DNA of 64,000 nt from an uncultured Poribacteria bacterium. GTDB lineage: Bacteria; Poribacteria; WGA-4E; WGA-3G. The notes below the pieces were generated by a model that ran no database searches, was not told the origin of the DNA, and was given only the letters and a program-made list of their open reading frames with translations. The stretch covers positions 3,576,481 to 3,640,480 of the forward strand of contig OY282383.1 in NCBI GenBank assembly GCA_958295855.1, written 5' to 3'. Positions 18,128 to 26,661 of the stretch are shown piece by piece; positions within the stretch are counted from its first letter, which is position 1, and every line of letters starts with the position of its first letter. The position numbers and the translations under genes are program-made.

Positions 18128-18883
18128 ATGCCAATTAATCAATCCATCTGTTTTGGCGGTTTCAGTCGTGGCAGGCACCCGGTAGAGGTGATCCAAAAAG
18201 CCGCTGAAATCGGTTATAAATCCGTTGAAATGCTTCCTGCGGAGCTCTGGCCCGTCGTTCAGGACAACGGAATGCGCGTTGCGATTATCGTCGGGCATGC
18301 TTCACTCCCCGATGGCTTGAACAAGCGCGAAAACCACGACCGGATTGAGGACGAGATCCTCCGAAATATTGACATCGCCGCAGAAAACGACATCCCCGGC
18401 CTCATCTGCTTCTCTGGTAACCGAGAAGGGAAATCGGAAGAGGAAGGACGTGATAACACAATAGAAGGTTTATCGCGCGTCACCAAAGCCGCCGAGGAGA
18501 AGGGTGTCAACCTCTGCATCGAACTGCTCAACAGCAAAGTCAACCACCCGGATTACCAGTGTGACAAGACCGAATGGGGTGTTGAGGTATGCAAAGGAGT
18601 CGGTTCGCCACGGGCGCAGCTGCTCCACGACATCTATCACATGCAGATTATGGAGGGCGACCTCATCCGTAACATCACGGACTACATTGACTACATCGGG
18701 CATTTCCATACGGCGGGCAACCCCGGCCGGCATGACCTGGATGACGAGCAGGAAATCTATTATCCTGCCGTGATGCGGGCTATCGCAAATACCGGATACT
18801 CCCTCTACGTAGGACATGAATTCGGGCCCAAAGGCGATGCATTCGAAGCGATGCAACACGCTTTTGATGTGTGTAACGTCTAA
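18128..18883 (+). CDS. Hydroxypyruvate-isomerase-like TIM barrel
   Basis: A 251-residue xylose-isomerase-like TIM barrel. Visible features: an N-terminal CFGGFSRGRHPVEVIQKAA helix, CIELLNSKVNHPDYQCD (metal-site Glu), LLHDIYHMQIMEGDLI (Asp and His) and GHFHTAGNPGRHDLDD, the last two strongly resembling hydroxypyruvate isomerase (Hyi). ATG at 18128 follows an AGAGAG stretch; the longer version from 18098 begins in a repeat. Probably cotranscribed with the dehydrogenase upstream. Confidence 0.82.
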   Translation: MPINQSICFGGFSRGRHPVEVIQKAAEIGYKSVEMLPAELWPVVQDNGMRVAIIVGHASLPDGLNKRENHDRIEDEILRNIDIAAENDIPGLICFSGNREGKSEEEGRDNTIEGLSRVTKAAEEKGVNLCIELLNSKVNHPDYQCDKTEWGVEVCKGVGSPRAQLLHDIYHMQIMEGDLIRNITDYIDYIGHFHTAGNPGRHDLDDEQEIYYPAVMRAIANTGYSLYVGHEFGPKGDAFEAMQHAFDVCNV

Positions 18884-18975
18884 GCATGCTTTTCCCTTAT
18901 CTCGTAGGGCAGGGCACTTGATATACTGTTAAGGGCGGATAGTTGTATCCGCCCACTTCCCCTCGTTATCCAAAA

Positions 18976-19014
18976 ATGACTCCCGAACGCAAAGCACGAC
19001 ACACCATAGATAGT
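18976..19014 (+). pseudogene. Possible hsdR N-terminal scrap
   Basis: The frame at 18976 reads MTPERKARHTIDS, which resembles the first residues of type I restriction subunits (MTPE-KAR--ID). The frame then loses similarity. The call rests on 13 residues plus the hsdS and hsdM remnants that follow. Confidence 0.3.
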
Positions 19015-19133
19015 ACGCGGCATGAAAAGAGGATAGCTTGTCTTAGAAAAAACGCCTTGCATCCGCAGATACCTCAGCTATGTGGTGATGCTTTTGCTCC
19101 AATTTTAGAATGTGTAAAAATAGGAATTCGTAA

Positions 19134-19478
19134 ATGCCCAACCCAAAAGAAATTTTTGACAACCCTTTGCAATATCTGGATTTCCTACAGTCCGAAGGTT
19201 TTGAAGGGCAGTATTTCGATCGGAAAGAGGTTCGGGTAGACACCAGAAACCAGATTAACACGCTAAAAGCGCGCATTGTGGAGTGCGTGTCTGCCTTCGC
19301 GAATAGTAATAGGGCAGGGGGACTCTTGGTTCTCGGTATCGCTAACGACGGCACTATCAAAGGCCCACAGCCTGTTGACGAACAGACAATGAACAGCATC
19401 TTGCAAGCGATACGGGATTTAACGAACCACGCAACGCAGGTGCAAGACGTGGCGATGCCAAATTCGGGCGGAAATTAG
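19134..19478 (+). pseudogene. Truncated AlbA_2/Schlafen-type putative DNA-binding protein
   Basis: 114 residues with the AlbA_2 signature: FDRKEVR, then KARIVECVSAFANSNRAGG and LLVLGIANDGTIKG. Intact family members carry several hundred further residues including an ATP-binding or HTH half; here the frame ends just after the first domain at the junction with an hsdS fragment. I read it as a truncated gene in a decayed defence locus. Confidence 0.7.
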
Positions 19479-19622
19479 ATAAGGTAAAATATGTTCATGA
19501 GGAGTTTTTCGAGTCTTTGAACTATGGACATATTTATCCAAACGACATCCTTGTCGTGAAAGATGGTGCAACAACCGGGAAAACTAGTTTTGTTGGCGAG
19601 GATTTTCCCTACAAAGGTTGAT
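19457..19622 (+). pseudogene. hsdS: hsdS fragment (central part)
   Basis: In the frame starting at 19457 the DNA reads DAKFGRKLDKVKYV, then YGHIYPNDILVVKDGATTGK, a typical target-recognition region of a type I specificity subunit, ending at a TGA near 19620. There is no start codon of its own. It overlaps the end of the AlbA_2 remnant in another frame. Confidence 0.65.
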
Positions 19623-20150
19623 GTTCCGGTTCCATTCCTTACCGAACAAGAACACATCGTCTCTGAACTTGAACGCTGCCTCTCAATTGCTGATGAGGTT
19701 GAAATGACAATAGTATTTGAATTGACACGTGCGGAACGTTTACGACAGTCTATTCTGAAGCACGCCTTCTCTGGCAAACTTGTTCCACAAGATGCGGATG
19801 ATGAACAGGCAAGTGTATTGCTGGAGCAGATTCGGGGCGAGAAGGAGCGTCAGCAACCAAAGCAACGGGAAAAGACTATGCTGAAATCAAAAACACCGGA
19901 CAGCGGCACCGATCCCCTTCTTGCATTGGCAGGAACGCTGGAATGTGATGTCACAGACATAAAGAAACACTACAGTGATCCCGTAAGTCCAAAGATACGC
20001 GTGGTTAAAGGAGCACATGAAGACAACCCCGATCCGCTCCTTGCATTGGCAGGAACGCTGGAATGTGATGTCACAGACATAGGTGAACGCCACGACGAAT
20101 ATATTGGTGACGCGTTATTAGCAGAATTATGGGGAGATGAGGATGAATGA
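19563..20150 (+). pseudogene. HsdS C-terminal remnant fused to two antitoxin-like tail modules
   Basis: An open frame of 195 codons. Residues about 20-90 match the conserved HsdS end (PFLTEQEHIVSELERCL, RLRQSILKHAFSGKLVP). Residues about 118-195 hold two copies of DPLLALAGTLECDVTDI, the second continuing into GERHDEYIGDALLAELWG. That second module looks like the C-terminal tail of small AbrB/VapB-type antitoxins, an impression from memory. The product is a chimera of two unrelated families, so it is probably decayed, although the frame is open. It overlaps the next gene by a few bases, as a coupled antitoxin-like gene would. Confidence 0.6.
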
Positions 20151-20532
20151 GAAAGATCGGGTTGCGTTTAACAGACATGTGCAACGCAAATTGGAGGAGG
20201 TACGCCGAGAAGCAGAGGAAGCCTGTTCGTTGGATAGTGAAATTGACCCTGTCCCGGATTCGGCGTACGATGATGCCTCTTCTTTGCTATCAATGCTTTC
20301 TAATAACATTCCTATACCTGACATTGGCTGGTTGACAGATGGAGGCATTGGGTTTGAATGGCGGTTCGAGGAAAACAAAGGAATAGGAACAATGAGCATA
20401 TATGGTGACAATCACATCATCTATGGTGCATCTTTAGGGGGCACGGGTAGAGTCAAAGGAACTTGCACATTATCAGACCCTATTCTATTGCCGAATTTTT
20501 TGAAAATATTAAGCGAACTTTTTCGGGAATAG
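20143..20532 (+). CDS. Uncharacterised small acidic protein, paralog A
   Basis: A 129-residue protein of unknown family. It is clearly paralogous to 20697-21113 and to the last 135 residues of 22205-22831: all share an acidic helical N-part (RKLEEVRREAEEAC), a P-DSAYDDA segment, IPIPDIGWLTDGGIGFEW, MSIYGDN and a C-terminal LSDPILLPNFLKILSELF. The pattern suggests a compact alpha/beta domain. ATG at 20143 has GGAG about 8 bases upstream; another in-frame ATG lies at 20137. It overlaps the end of the upstream chimera. Confidence 0.75.
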   Translation: MNEKDRVAFNRHVQRKLEEVRREAEEACSLDSEIDPVPDSAYDDASSLLSMLSNNIPIPDIGWLTDGGIGFEWRFEENKGIGTMSIYGDNHIIYGASLGGTGRVKGTCTLSDPILLPNFLKILSELFRE

Positions 20533-20620
20533 TGCATTTTGCAAAACGGTGATACCTTAGATATAAAGCTGCATAAATTCGTACGCAACCTGCTTGAATG
20601 TGCTAAAACTGAAATTGGTA

Positions 20621-20649
20621 TTGCGTTGAATGAAAATCCATGCTAAAAT
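20621..20649 (+). promoter_or_regulatory. Promoter ahead of paralog B
   Basis: TTGCGT, 17 bases, TAAAAT. The surrounding 55 bases recur at 21287-21345 ahead of the TIGR04255 gene, so the promoter seems to have been duplicated with the cassette. Confidence 0.6.
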
Positions 20650-20696
20650 ATTGAATATAGTAGGCTTATTCTGAAACTTCAGATAGGTAACCCACT

Positions 20697-21113
20697 ATGG
20701 AAACCTTGCAAAACGAACTTAAACTCCCTCTGCCGCCAGCAGATAAGGAACTATTTAGGAAACATATCCAACGCGAGCTAGACGAAATTCGCGAGGAAGT
20801 TGCGGAGACCTGTGCGGTGGTTAGCGACGTTGAACCTGTACCAGAACCAGCGTACGCCGAAACGCTCTTTTTGCTGGAGCAGATGCCCCGTGATATTCCA
20901 ATGCCGGACATGATGTGGTTAGAAGATGGCGGGATCGGGTTGGAGTGGCGGCCAGGGGATGGCATCGTTACGATGAGCCTGTATGGGGATAATCAAGTTA
21001 TTTTCGGTGCAACTTGGGGAGATGCGCGTGACATCTGGGGATCGTGTGCCCTATCAGATCTTGTTCTATTACCTAATTTTTTGACAATGTTAAGCGAACT
21101 CTTTCGGGAATAG
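20697..21113 (+). CDS. Uncharacterised small acidic protein, paralog B
   Basis: 138 residues, the second member of the paralog set: RKHIQRELDEIREEVAETC, VPEPAYAETLFLLEQMP, then IPMPDMMWLEDGGIGLEWRP and LSDLVLLPNFLTMLSELF. Conservation of the central P-D-x-x-W-x-x-D-G-G-I-G motif between diverged copies suggests selection at the protein level. It has its own promoter (20621-20649). Confidence 0.75.
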   Translation: METLQNELKLPLPPADKELFRKHIQRELDEIREEVAETCAVVSDVEPVPEPAYAETLFLLEQMPRDIPMPDMMWLEDGGIGLEWRPGDGIVTMSLYGDNQVIFGATWGDARDIWGSCALSDLVLLPNFLTMLSELFRE

Positions 21114-21147
21114 TACATTTTGCAAAACGGTTTCCGTTTCCTTTACA

Positions 21148-21291
21148 ATGATTTACAAACAACATGAAGTTGAAATTCGATACACATTACCCCTTGACGA
21201 CAACCTCACGGCAGAAACGCTAGAAGTTGAAGTCAAGAGTACGTTGAAAGATTTTGATGAAGTTGTATGCAGTAGCAAGCAGTTTGCTTGA
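21148..21291 (+). CDS. Small ORF, 47 residues, doubtful
   Basis: Encodes MIYKQHEVEIRYTLPLDDNL and a further 27 acidic residues. It follows paralog B and precedes the duplicated promoter. It may be a scrap of a larger gene. No ribosome site stands out and no family is recognised. Confidence 0.3.
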   Translation: MIYKQHEVEIRYTLPLDDNLTAETLEVEVKSTLKDFDEVVCSSKQFA

Positions 21292-21314
21292 ACGCACTAA
21301 AACTGAAATTGGTA

Positions 21315-21344
21315 TTGCGTTGAATGAAGAATCTGTGCTAAAAT
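21315..21344 (+). promoter_or_regulatory. Promoter ahead of the TIGR04255 gene
   Basis: TTGCGT, 18 bases, TAAAAT, within a 55-base segment almost identical to that ahead of paralog B. Confidence 0.6.
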
Positions 21345-21392
21345 ATACGGAGTAGTAGTAAATTAATCTTAAACTCCGATAGGTAGTACGTT

Positions 21393-22208
21393 ATGGATGT
21401 CCCGAAAAAGAAACTTGATTTTGCGAGACCTCCGGTAGATGAGGTGGTGCTAAGTGTTCTTTTCAAGCCTCTTGATAGGTTCTTGGCTCCACATCTTGGT
21501 GAGATCTGGCAGGAATTTAAAAAATCTGGTTTTGTGTACACCACCGCGCAGGGGCCTGTTCCGCCCGCAATTGAGTCGTTTTCAGATCAAATCCCAGAGC
21601 CTCATGTCCACATTAGTAATGTTCCAGACTTTGATCGGATCCTGTTTATTCACGAAGGTGAAGACCAAATTTTACAGGTTCAACGCGATCGATTTACATT
21701 CAATTGGCGTAAAATTGAGGGCGGACAAAGATATCCTGGTTTTTCGGACATTTTTGCAAGTTTTGAAGATTTCTATACCTGTTTCAGGGAGAGTCTCAAA
21801 AATCAGGGAATTGGCGAGATAACCCCGTTGCAGTATGAGTTGAGCTATATCAACCAGCTTCTGCATGGAGACGGTTGGAATACTCTTGATGACATCGCGC
21901 GAATTTACAATATGTTTGCTGATTTGCTGCAATCGCATCCATTTTGGGCTGATGCCGAATTTTTGAATTTGCGGACATCATTTCCAATTGCGGATTTACA
22001 CGGTAGGTTACACCTTGGGATTGGTAATCAGGTAAAAATACCTGAACGAAAACAAACGCTCCAAACCGATCTCACGATGCGTGGTTTTCCGGAGAACAAG
22101 GAAGACGCAATGGAAACATGGTTTAAATTGTCGCGTGATCGAATTCGCGAAAAATTCACCAGTATGTTTACAGAAGATATTCAAACACGAGTATGGGGGC
22201 GCAAATGA
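21393..22208 (+). CDS. TIGR04255 family protein
   Basis: A 271-residue protein. The N-terminus (FARPPVDEVVLSVLFKPLDR) and a middle segment (YELSYINQLLHGDGW) match the sporadically distributed TIGR04255 family as I remember it; function is unknown. The C-terminal segment METWFKLSRDRIREKFTSMF is also typical. The stop overlaps the next start (ATGA at 22205-22208), so it is translationally coupled to paralog C, and the 139-aa gene follows at once. Position inside a broken type I restriction locus suggests a defence or conflict role; that is inference. Confidence 0.75.
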   Translation: MDVPKKKLDFARPPVDEVVLSVLFKPLDRFLAPHLGEIWQEFKKSGFVYTTAQGPVPPAIESFSDQIPEPHVHISNVPDFDRILFIHEGEDQILQVQRDRFTFNWRKIEGGQRYPGFSDIFASFEDFYTCFRESLKNQGIGEITPLQYELSYINQLLHGDGWNTLDDIARIYNMFADLLQSHPFWADAEFLNLRTSFPIADLHGRLHLGIGNQVKIPERKQTLQTDLTMRGFPENKEDAMETWFKLSRDRIREKFTSMFTEDIQTRVWGRK

Positions 22209-22831
22209 TGCTCAGAAGTAATAGGCGCGTCTTGTCCCACCAAAGTCTTCAAGAACGATTGGATTCGGAATTTATGAGCGTACGCGGGATTTATCCATCA
22301 ACGTCTTACGGTGTCGTTTTGCCGCCGAACACAGCACCACGCCTGGGGAGCCGCGGCGGAGAATCAAGGTCTTACGGTGTAGTCCTACAGACTCATGAGT
22401 ACAGTCCTCTAGTATCAGATGACGAGCCTGTGATTAACCCGTTTTCTGTAGCCAACATAAATGTCTTCTCGCAAGAGGAGGCACGACGACAATTAGAAGA
22501 AGTACGTCAAGAGGCTGAGGAAGCCTTTAGGTTGGATCACGAAATTGACCCTATACCGGAATCGGCATACGATGATGCTCGTTCTTTTCTGGAGATTCTT
22601 TTCCATTCGGGTATTCCTATGCCAGACATCGGCTGGGCAGAAGATGGCAGTCTTAGTTTTGAATGGTTTCCAGAAGACGGCGTAGTGACAATGGGCATAT
22701 ATGGGGATGGTCTTGTCATCTACACTGCGTTCTTTGAAGAAAAACGTCAGGTCGAAGGAATCTGTGAATTATCAGATGCTGCTCTGCTGTCAGGTTTTCT
22801 TGCAACACTGTTAAGTCTCCTCTTTTTTTAA
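22205..22831 (+). CDS. Paralog C: N-terminal extension plus the small acidic domain
   Basis: 208 residues. The first 75 are unlike paralogs A and B and include two SYGVVL segments; the rest is the same domain (RRQLEEVRQEAEEAFRLD, IPESAYDDARSFLEILF, IPMPDIGWAEDGSLSFEW, GIYGDG). ATG at 22205 overlaps the upstream stop by ATGA. This coupling makes the acidic domain the likely functional partner of the TIGR04255 protein. Confidence 0.72.
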   Translation: MMLRSNRRVLSHQSLQERLDSEFMSVRGIYPSTSYGVVLPPNTAPRLGSRGGESRSYGVVLQTHEYSPLVSDDEPVINPFSVANINVFSQEEARRQLEEVRQEAEEAFRLDHEIDPIPESAYDDARSFLEILFHSGIPMPDIGWAEDGSLSFEWFPEDGVVTMGIYGDGLVIYTAFFEEKRQVEGICELSDAALLSGFLATLLSLLFF

Positions 22832-22847
22832 TTAATAAGGACTTGAT

Positions 22848-23267
22848 ATGAAGGTTTCACCGGGTGAGAAGCTCACTCGCTTTATTCGTTATGGCCGTCA
22901 TTTTTCCGTTGTGACTAACAGAGTCAAACCTGATGCTTTTCTTCCACATAAAAATAGCGTTGATGTCTCTGTGTTTCGCATATCAGAACTTCCTGACAGC
23001 CAAGAACTCTCAGACAGTGAGGTGTGGGAAATTGGAAGGCAATACATTCAGACAAAAGAGACACCTGTAAAAGCGAGGGCAGATCTTTCGGATGCTATAA
23101 TTTATGTTAATAATCTTGAAGTTATTCAGGACGAACCACCCCCAAGGCATGCGAATATCACTCCTTTTCCAATAGAGGAAAATCCTACGACCAGGAAAGC
23201 GCGGCGAGTCCTCGCAGCCAAACTTGCTCGTTCCAGTAAATTGGTTATACCGCCCGAAGATAACTGA
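22848..23267 (+). CDS. Uncharacterised 139-aa protein, third gene of the cassette
   Basis: Begins MKVSPGEKLTRFIRYGRHFS and contains an SVFRISELPDSQELSDSEVW stretch and a basic C-terminal tail (RKARRVLAAKLARSSK). No family recognised. AAGGA lies 6 bases ahead of the ATG and only 16 bases separate it from paralog C, so it belongs to the same operon. Confidence 0.65.
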   Translation: MKVSPGEKLTRFIRYGRHFSVVTNRVKPDAFLPHKNSVDVSVFRISELPDSQELSDSEVWEIGRQYIQTKETPVKARADLSDAIIYVNNLEVIQDEPPPRHANITPFPIEENPTTRKARRVLAAKLARSSKLVIPPEDN

Positions 23268-23298
23268 TTCCAGTTCTAAACGCCATTGAGGTACGCCC

Positions 23299-23686
23299 AT
23301 GTCAAACGACTCCACAACAATCGTCCAGAAACTCTGGAATTTCTGTAACGTACTCCGAGATGACGGTGTCAGCTACGGCGATTACGTCGAACAACTCACC
23401 TATCTGCTGTTCCTCAAACTCGCTGACGAACAGACAAAGCCACCCCTTCAACAAACCCGCAACAATACCGCCCGGCTTGGATTGGGAGAGCCTCCTCAAA
23501 GAGAGCGGTGCCTCGTTAGAGACGCAATATCTCAAAATCCTCCGCGAACTAAAAGCGGAATCGCTTGAAGATGCAGCAGATCTCCCTGCACCTGAGGTGT
23601 TAGTGGCAGAAATCGCTGAGAATTTAGAGACCGCGTTGGCGCAGTTTCAAGGCATCCATGCAGAATTGGACAGCCCCAATACCTGA
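23299..23686 (+). pseudogene. hsdM: hsdM remnant: frameshifted, internally deleted
   Basis: The first 48 codons read as a type I methyltransferase N-terminus (IVQKLWNFCNVLRDDGVSYG, then LTYLLFLKLADEQTKPP). At about 23443, in CCACCCC, one extra C shifts the frame; the next frame continues FNKPATIPPGLDWESLLKES and runs to the last codons (LPAPEVLVAEIAENLETALA), which are the HsdM C-terminus. The SAM-binding and catalytic core is missing entirely. A single-base error could explain the shift but not the missing core. Confidence 0.8.
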
Positions 23687-23754
23687 AAAATTAAACCCTT
23701 TGAAACATGGTGAAGAAATAGCCTACTGAAAACTAAATGCGCCTATCCTGCAAT

Positions 23755-24780
23755 TTAACTTGAATCCCCGGTAAGTTTGTATAGTTTTTGTAGCTCTCTC
23801 TGGTTGGCTATTGTTAACAGTGCGTCACCGGCTTCAATTCGCTTATCTCCGGGGGGATTATAGAGGAACGTTCCCTCCTTATCCAGGATTGCGATGACAA
23901 CCAACCCAGTTTGCTCTTGAATGTTAGCGGTTTTAAGAAAAATACCATCAATAGGTGAATTTTCTTGAACAACAGTTTCGGTAAACTGCTGCCCGTTTCG
24001 ATTCTGCGTGATATTTTCCAGAAACCCGACGAGATGTGGTTGGAGTATCCCGGATGCGAGACGGATACCACCGATATGGTCTGCCAAAACGACTTCGTCC
24101 GCGCCTGCAGTGATGAGTTTCGCCGGTGAATTATTTTCAACGGCTTTAGACACTATTCGCAAATGTGGATTCAGATTTCTCGCGGAGATTACAACAAACA
24201 GGTTATCCTGGTCTCGGCTGAGGCAGGTGACAAGCCCTGCCGCGCGCTCAATGCCTGCTCGCGTGAGTATCTCGTCATCGGTTGCATCGCCCTGGAGGTA
24301 TGGAAAGTCTCGTGTATCTGTCAGATGGATTAATCGTTCCTCATTGGCTTCAATGCCGACAAAATCTGATTCTGCCTTCAGCATTTCGTCAAGCACATGC
24401 ACACCCGTATTGCCGAGGCCACAGACGATATAGTGATTTGATAATTTATCAACGGTTCGGATCATTTGTCTTCGTCTGAAAAAATTTTGCAATTGCCCTT
24501 CAAGAAAAAAAGCTGTCGCGATACCAACGCTATAGGTGAACACCCCAAACCCGCCGAGGAGCAGAAATAGGGTAAAAATACGTCCTGCATCGCTCATTCC
24601 CATGTTGTCATAACCGACGGTTGTTAACGTAATAACGGTCATATAAATCGCGTCAAGTAGTTTCCACTCCTTTTCCGGGTTATCCTGTTCTAGCAGTAAA
24701 TAACCGATAGTTCCGGTAGTGATAAGGGCAATCAACAGTATGAAAGCGATTACAATTTTGCCTTGATAATTCATCTTCAC
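23755..24780 (-). CDS. Potassium channel with TrkA-N/RCK regulatory domain
   Basis: 341 residues: two membrane helices (IVIAFILLIALITTGTIGYL and RIFTLFLLLGGFGVFTYSVG) around a pore loop, then an RCK/TrkA_N domain with NAD-site HYIVCGLGNTGVHVLDEM and a TrkA_C domain. This is the MthK-like architecture. The selectivity filter reads TTVGYDN rather than the usual TVGYGD. It stands alone, convergent with the hsdM remnant. Confidence 0.88.
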   Translation of the reverse strand: MKMNYQGKIVIAFILLIALITTGTIGYLLLEQDNPEKEWKLLDAIYMTVITLTTVGYDNMGMSDAGRIFTLFLLLGGFGVFTYSVGIATAFFLEGQLQNFFRRRQMIRTVDKLSNHYIVCGLGNTGVHVLDEMLKAESDFVGIEANEERLIHLTDTRDFPYLQGDATDDEILTRAGIERAAGLVTCLSRDQDNLFVVISARNLNPHLRIVSKAVENNSPAKLITAGADEVVLADHIGGIRLASGILQPHLVGFLENITQNRNGQQFTETVVQENSPIDGIFLKTANIQEQTGLVVIAILDKEGTFLYNPPGDKRIEAGDALLTIANQRELQKLYKLTGDSS

Positions 24781-24984
24781 GTTCGCGGAATTGCAAGAAG
24801 GCTTTGATCTCTTCCCAGATGAAAGCCTATAGGCGAGCTTTAACTTTTCTATACAGATTGGGAACGTAGCCTATTGTTTTGTCAACGCTGAAATTGTAAG
24901 GTAAAGGTAACGTTTCCGTAAGCGCGGTTGGAAACCGGGCCAACAAGATAAAGGTGGACATAGCACTAACGATGCGCGGCATTT

Positions 24985-25557
24985 CTATCTGCCCCTAATG
25001 TCGCTTGCAATCGTGTTGTTCTTAAGATGCACAATAGGCAGTGTTGTGGGGCTAAACGGCATTTTGTCAAAGAACGCCGGTAACCATTGTTGGCCTTTCT
25101 CGAAAAATTCTTGCCGACTGATGCGGTTTCCGGTCCCAGACATCATCCTATTGTTCATCCAAGGTGCTAATCGCACGATGCCCCAATGCTTCTGACTCAC
25201 GCCGTTGTAGGGGAAGAGCCCCAACTGGCGGTTAATCCACTGTGACAGCGCGGTTGGACATGCGAGCAGTTCAAAAAAATTAGATTGCAGCAGTTGAACA
25301 GGCAAACGCTCGTTAACAGCAACAATACCTCCCTGTCCTTGGATGCTACCTTTACCGAGGTGCGTGCGGAGTGCTTCCAGGTCCAAGTCGCATGTAATGA
25401 CGATGGGCCGGTCGTGTTTCCGTCGAGCCTTTTGTTCCGAGCGGTTTTTCGCATAGTTCCACTGCGTTGTGAACCAGACAGCCCCGCCGCGTGGGCGAAA
25501 CCCTTTTTCAAGAATGCCTCGCGCGCTCGTTAACGTTGTGCCGTGATAGAATTCCAT
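24985..25557 (-). CDS. Putative ADP-ribosyltransferase-fold protein
   Basis: 190 residues. MEFYHGTTLTSARGILEKGF followed by VWFTTQWNYAKNRS resembles the YHGT...F-T/S pattern of ART-fold proteins such as DUF3990, where the His and Thr/Ser hold NAD. No clear catalytic Glu is visible, so activity is unproven. GAGGAATA precedes the ATG. Function unknown; monocistronic. Confidence 0.45.
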   Translation of the reverse strand: MEFYHGTTLTSARGILEKGFRPRGGAVWFTTQWNYAKNRSEQKARRKHDRPIVITCDLDLEALRTHLGKGSIQGQGGIVAVNERLPVQLLQSNFFELLACPTALSQWINRQLGLFPYNGVSQKHWGIVRLAPWMNNRMMSGTGNRISRQEFFEKGQQWLPAFFDKMPFSPTTLPIVHLKNNTIASDIRGR

Positions 25558-25712
25558 GAGTTATTCCTCTCGTTTTTGAGAAATCTAATAGGAATTAACC
25601 CTACTTTTGGCATATAATTCATGGAAATCGGAGCACCTGTTCAGCAGACAGCGATAGTGCCCCAAGGTTCAGGGGAGACTCTACACTTAATCCAGCCAAC
25701 GCGTGACACATT

Positions 25713-26051
25713 TCAACTTGTTGAATCGGTTTCTTCTTCAGGAGCCTCCTCTGATGCTGCAGCCTCCTGGCTATTGATAACACGGACATATCCCATTCTC
25801 AGTTCATAGAGTGTATTTGCCAAAAAATTGGCTTCTGGCGCAGTGAGATTTCCCTTCGTTTTCTCTTCGAGCATCTCAATGCTATCAATAATCCGCTTCA
25901 CTAACCCAAGATTGATAACAACCTCTTCCGTTTCAGGATTGCGGATGCCTTCCAAGTAGAGTTGGGCGGTCGTCACCAAATCTGCGAGAAAACTGATAAA
26001 ATTGACAGGCGGGAGTTGTTGTGCTTCCTCCTGAGCCACAGTCTCTTCCAT
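25713..26051 (-). CDS. DUF1844 family protein
   Basis: A 112-residue acidic protein with the DUF1844 core: PVNFISFLADLVTTAQLYLE, then NLGLVKRIIDSIEMLEEKTK and ANFLANTLYELRMGYV. Function unknown; widespread in deeply branching bacteria. The termini are disordered and Glu-rich. A possible member of the minus-strand run that follows. Confidence 0.82.
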   Translation of the reverse strand: MEETVAQEEAQQLPPVNFISFLADLVTTAQLYLEGIRNPETEEVVINLGLVKRIIDSIEMLEEKTKGNLTAPEANFLANTLYELRMGYVRVINSQEAAASEEAPEEETDSTS

Positions 26052-26133
26052 TTAATCTCTCCTTACTGCTAAAGCATCTCCGACGAAATAGGCATAAGTA
26101 GCTTCATGCACAAGCCCTCTTATCAAAGTGCAA

Positions 26134-26502
26134 TTATTCGTCAAAGATAATGATTTGTGCAAGTAGACTTCCCGCTTGATTATTGTTGTTTGAATTTTCG
26201 TTCATAGCGAGGAAGATAACGCCGTCGGCTGGGGCGGGGTTGTCGTAGCGCGAGCCGACAGCAAAAACGACACTGCCGATCTTCGCGATGAGTGCGCCGA
26301 TATTGGCACCGGGGAGCAGATAACCGCTGCCCCCTGGGGTTTTGGGGATGCCGTCCCCGCCGCACCATCCTGTACGATTTTGCAAATCCGGCGACCATGC
26401 GCCTTCCGCATCAATAACGAGCCGTTGTCCTTTTTTAACGCGTACGTAACTTTCCTGCCAAACGGGGCTTGGCCGGGCTGTGCGGATAACTGTTAATGCC
26501 AT
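26134..26502 (-). CDS. PA-IL (LecA)-like lectin-fold protein
   Basis: 122 residues similar in layout to PA-I galactophilic lectins: WQESYVRVKKGQRLVIDAEG, WSPDLQNR, LLPGANIGALIAKIG, and VIFLAMNENSNNNNQ. The Asn/Asp cluster near the end resembles the calcium/sugar site. ATG at 26502 has GGAGG 5 bases upstream; the longer frame reads through a low-complexity CTTCC repeat (26560-26650). No signal peptide is visible. Confidence 0.7.
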   Translation of the reverse strand: MALTVIRTARPSPVWQESYVRVKKGQRLVIDAEGAWSPDLQNRTGWCGGDGIPKTPGGSGYLLPGANIGALIAKIGSVVFAVGSRYDNPAPADGVIFLAMNENSNNNNQAGSLLAQIIIFDE

Positions 26503-26661
26503 ACATTCCTCCGTGTATTCATCAATTTTCAGTCTTAAAGTTTTGCTTCTGAGGGCCACGCTGTTGGAAGGAGGAAAGGTGGAAGGATGGAAGGATGAGG
26601 GACAGGTGCGCCAATCTTCCAATCTTCCAACCTTCCAATCTTCCTCTCCTTTGTTCTTGCC

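Noticed and set aside
26540..26650. Coding extension of the lectin-like gene through CTTCC repeats
   Set aside because: The GGAGG at the shorter start and low-complexity CTTCCAATCTTCC sequence upstream argue for the start at 26502.
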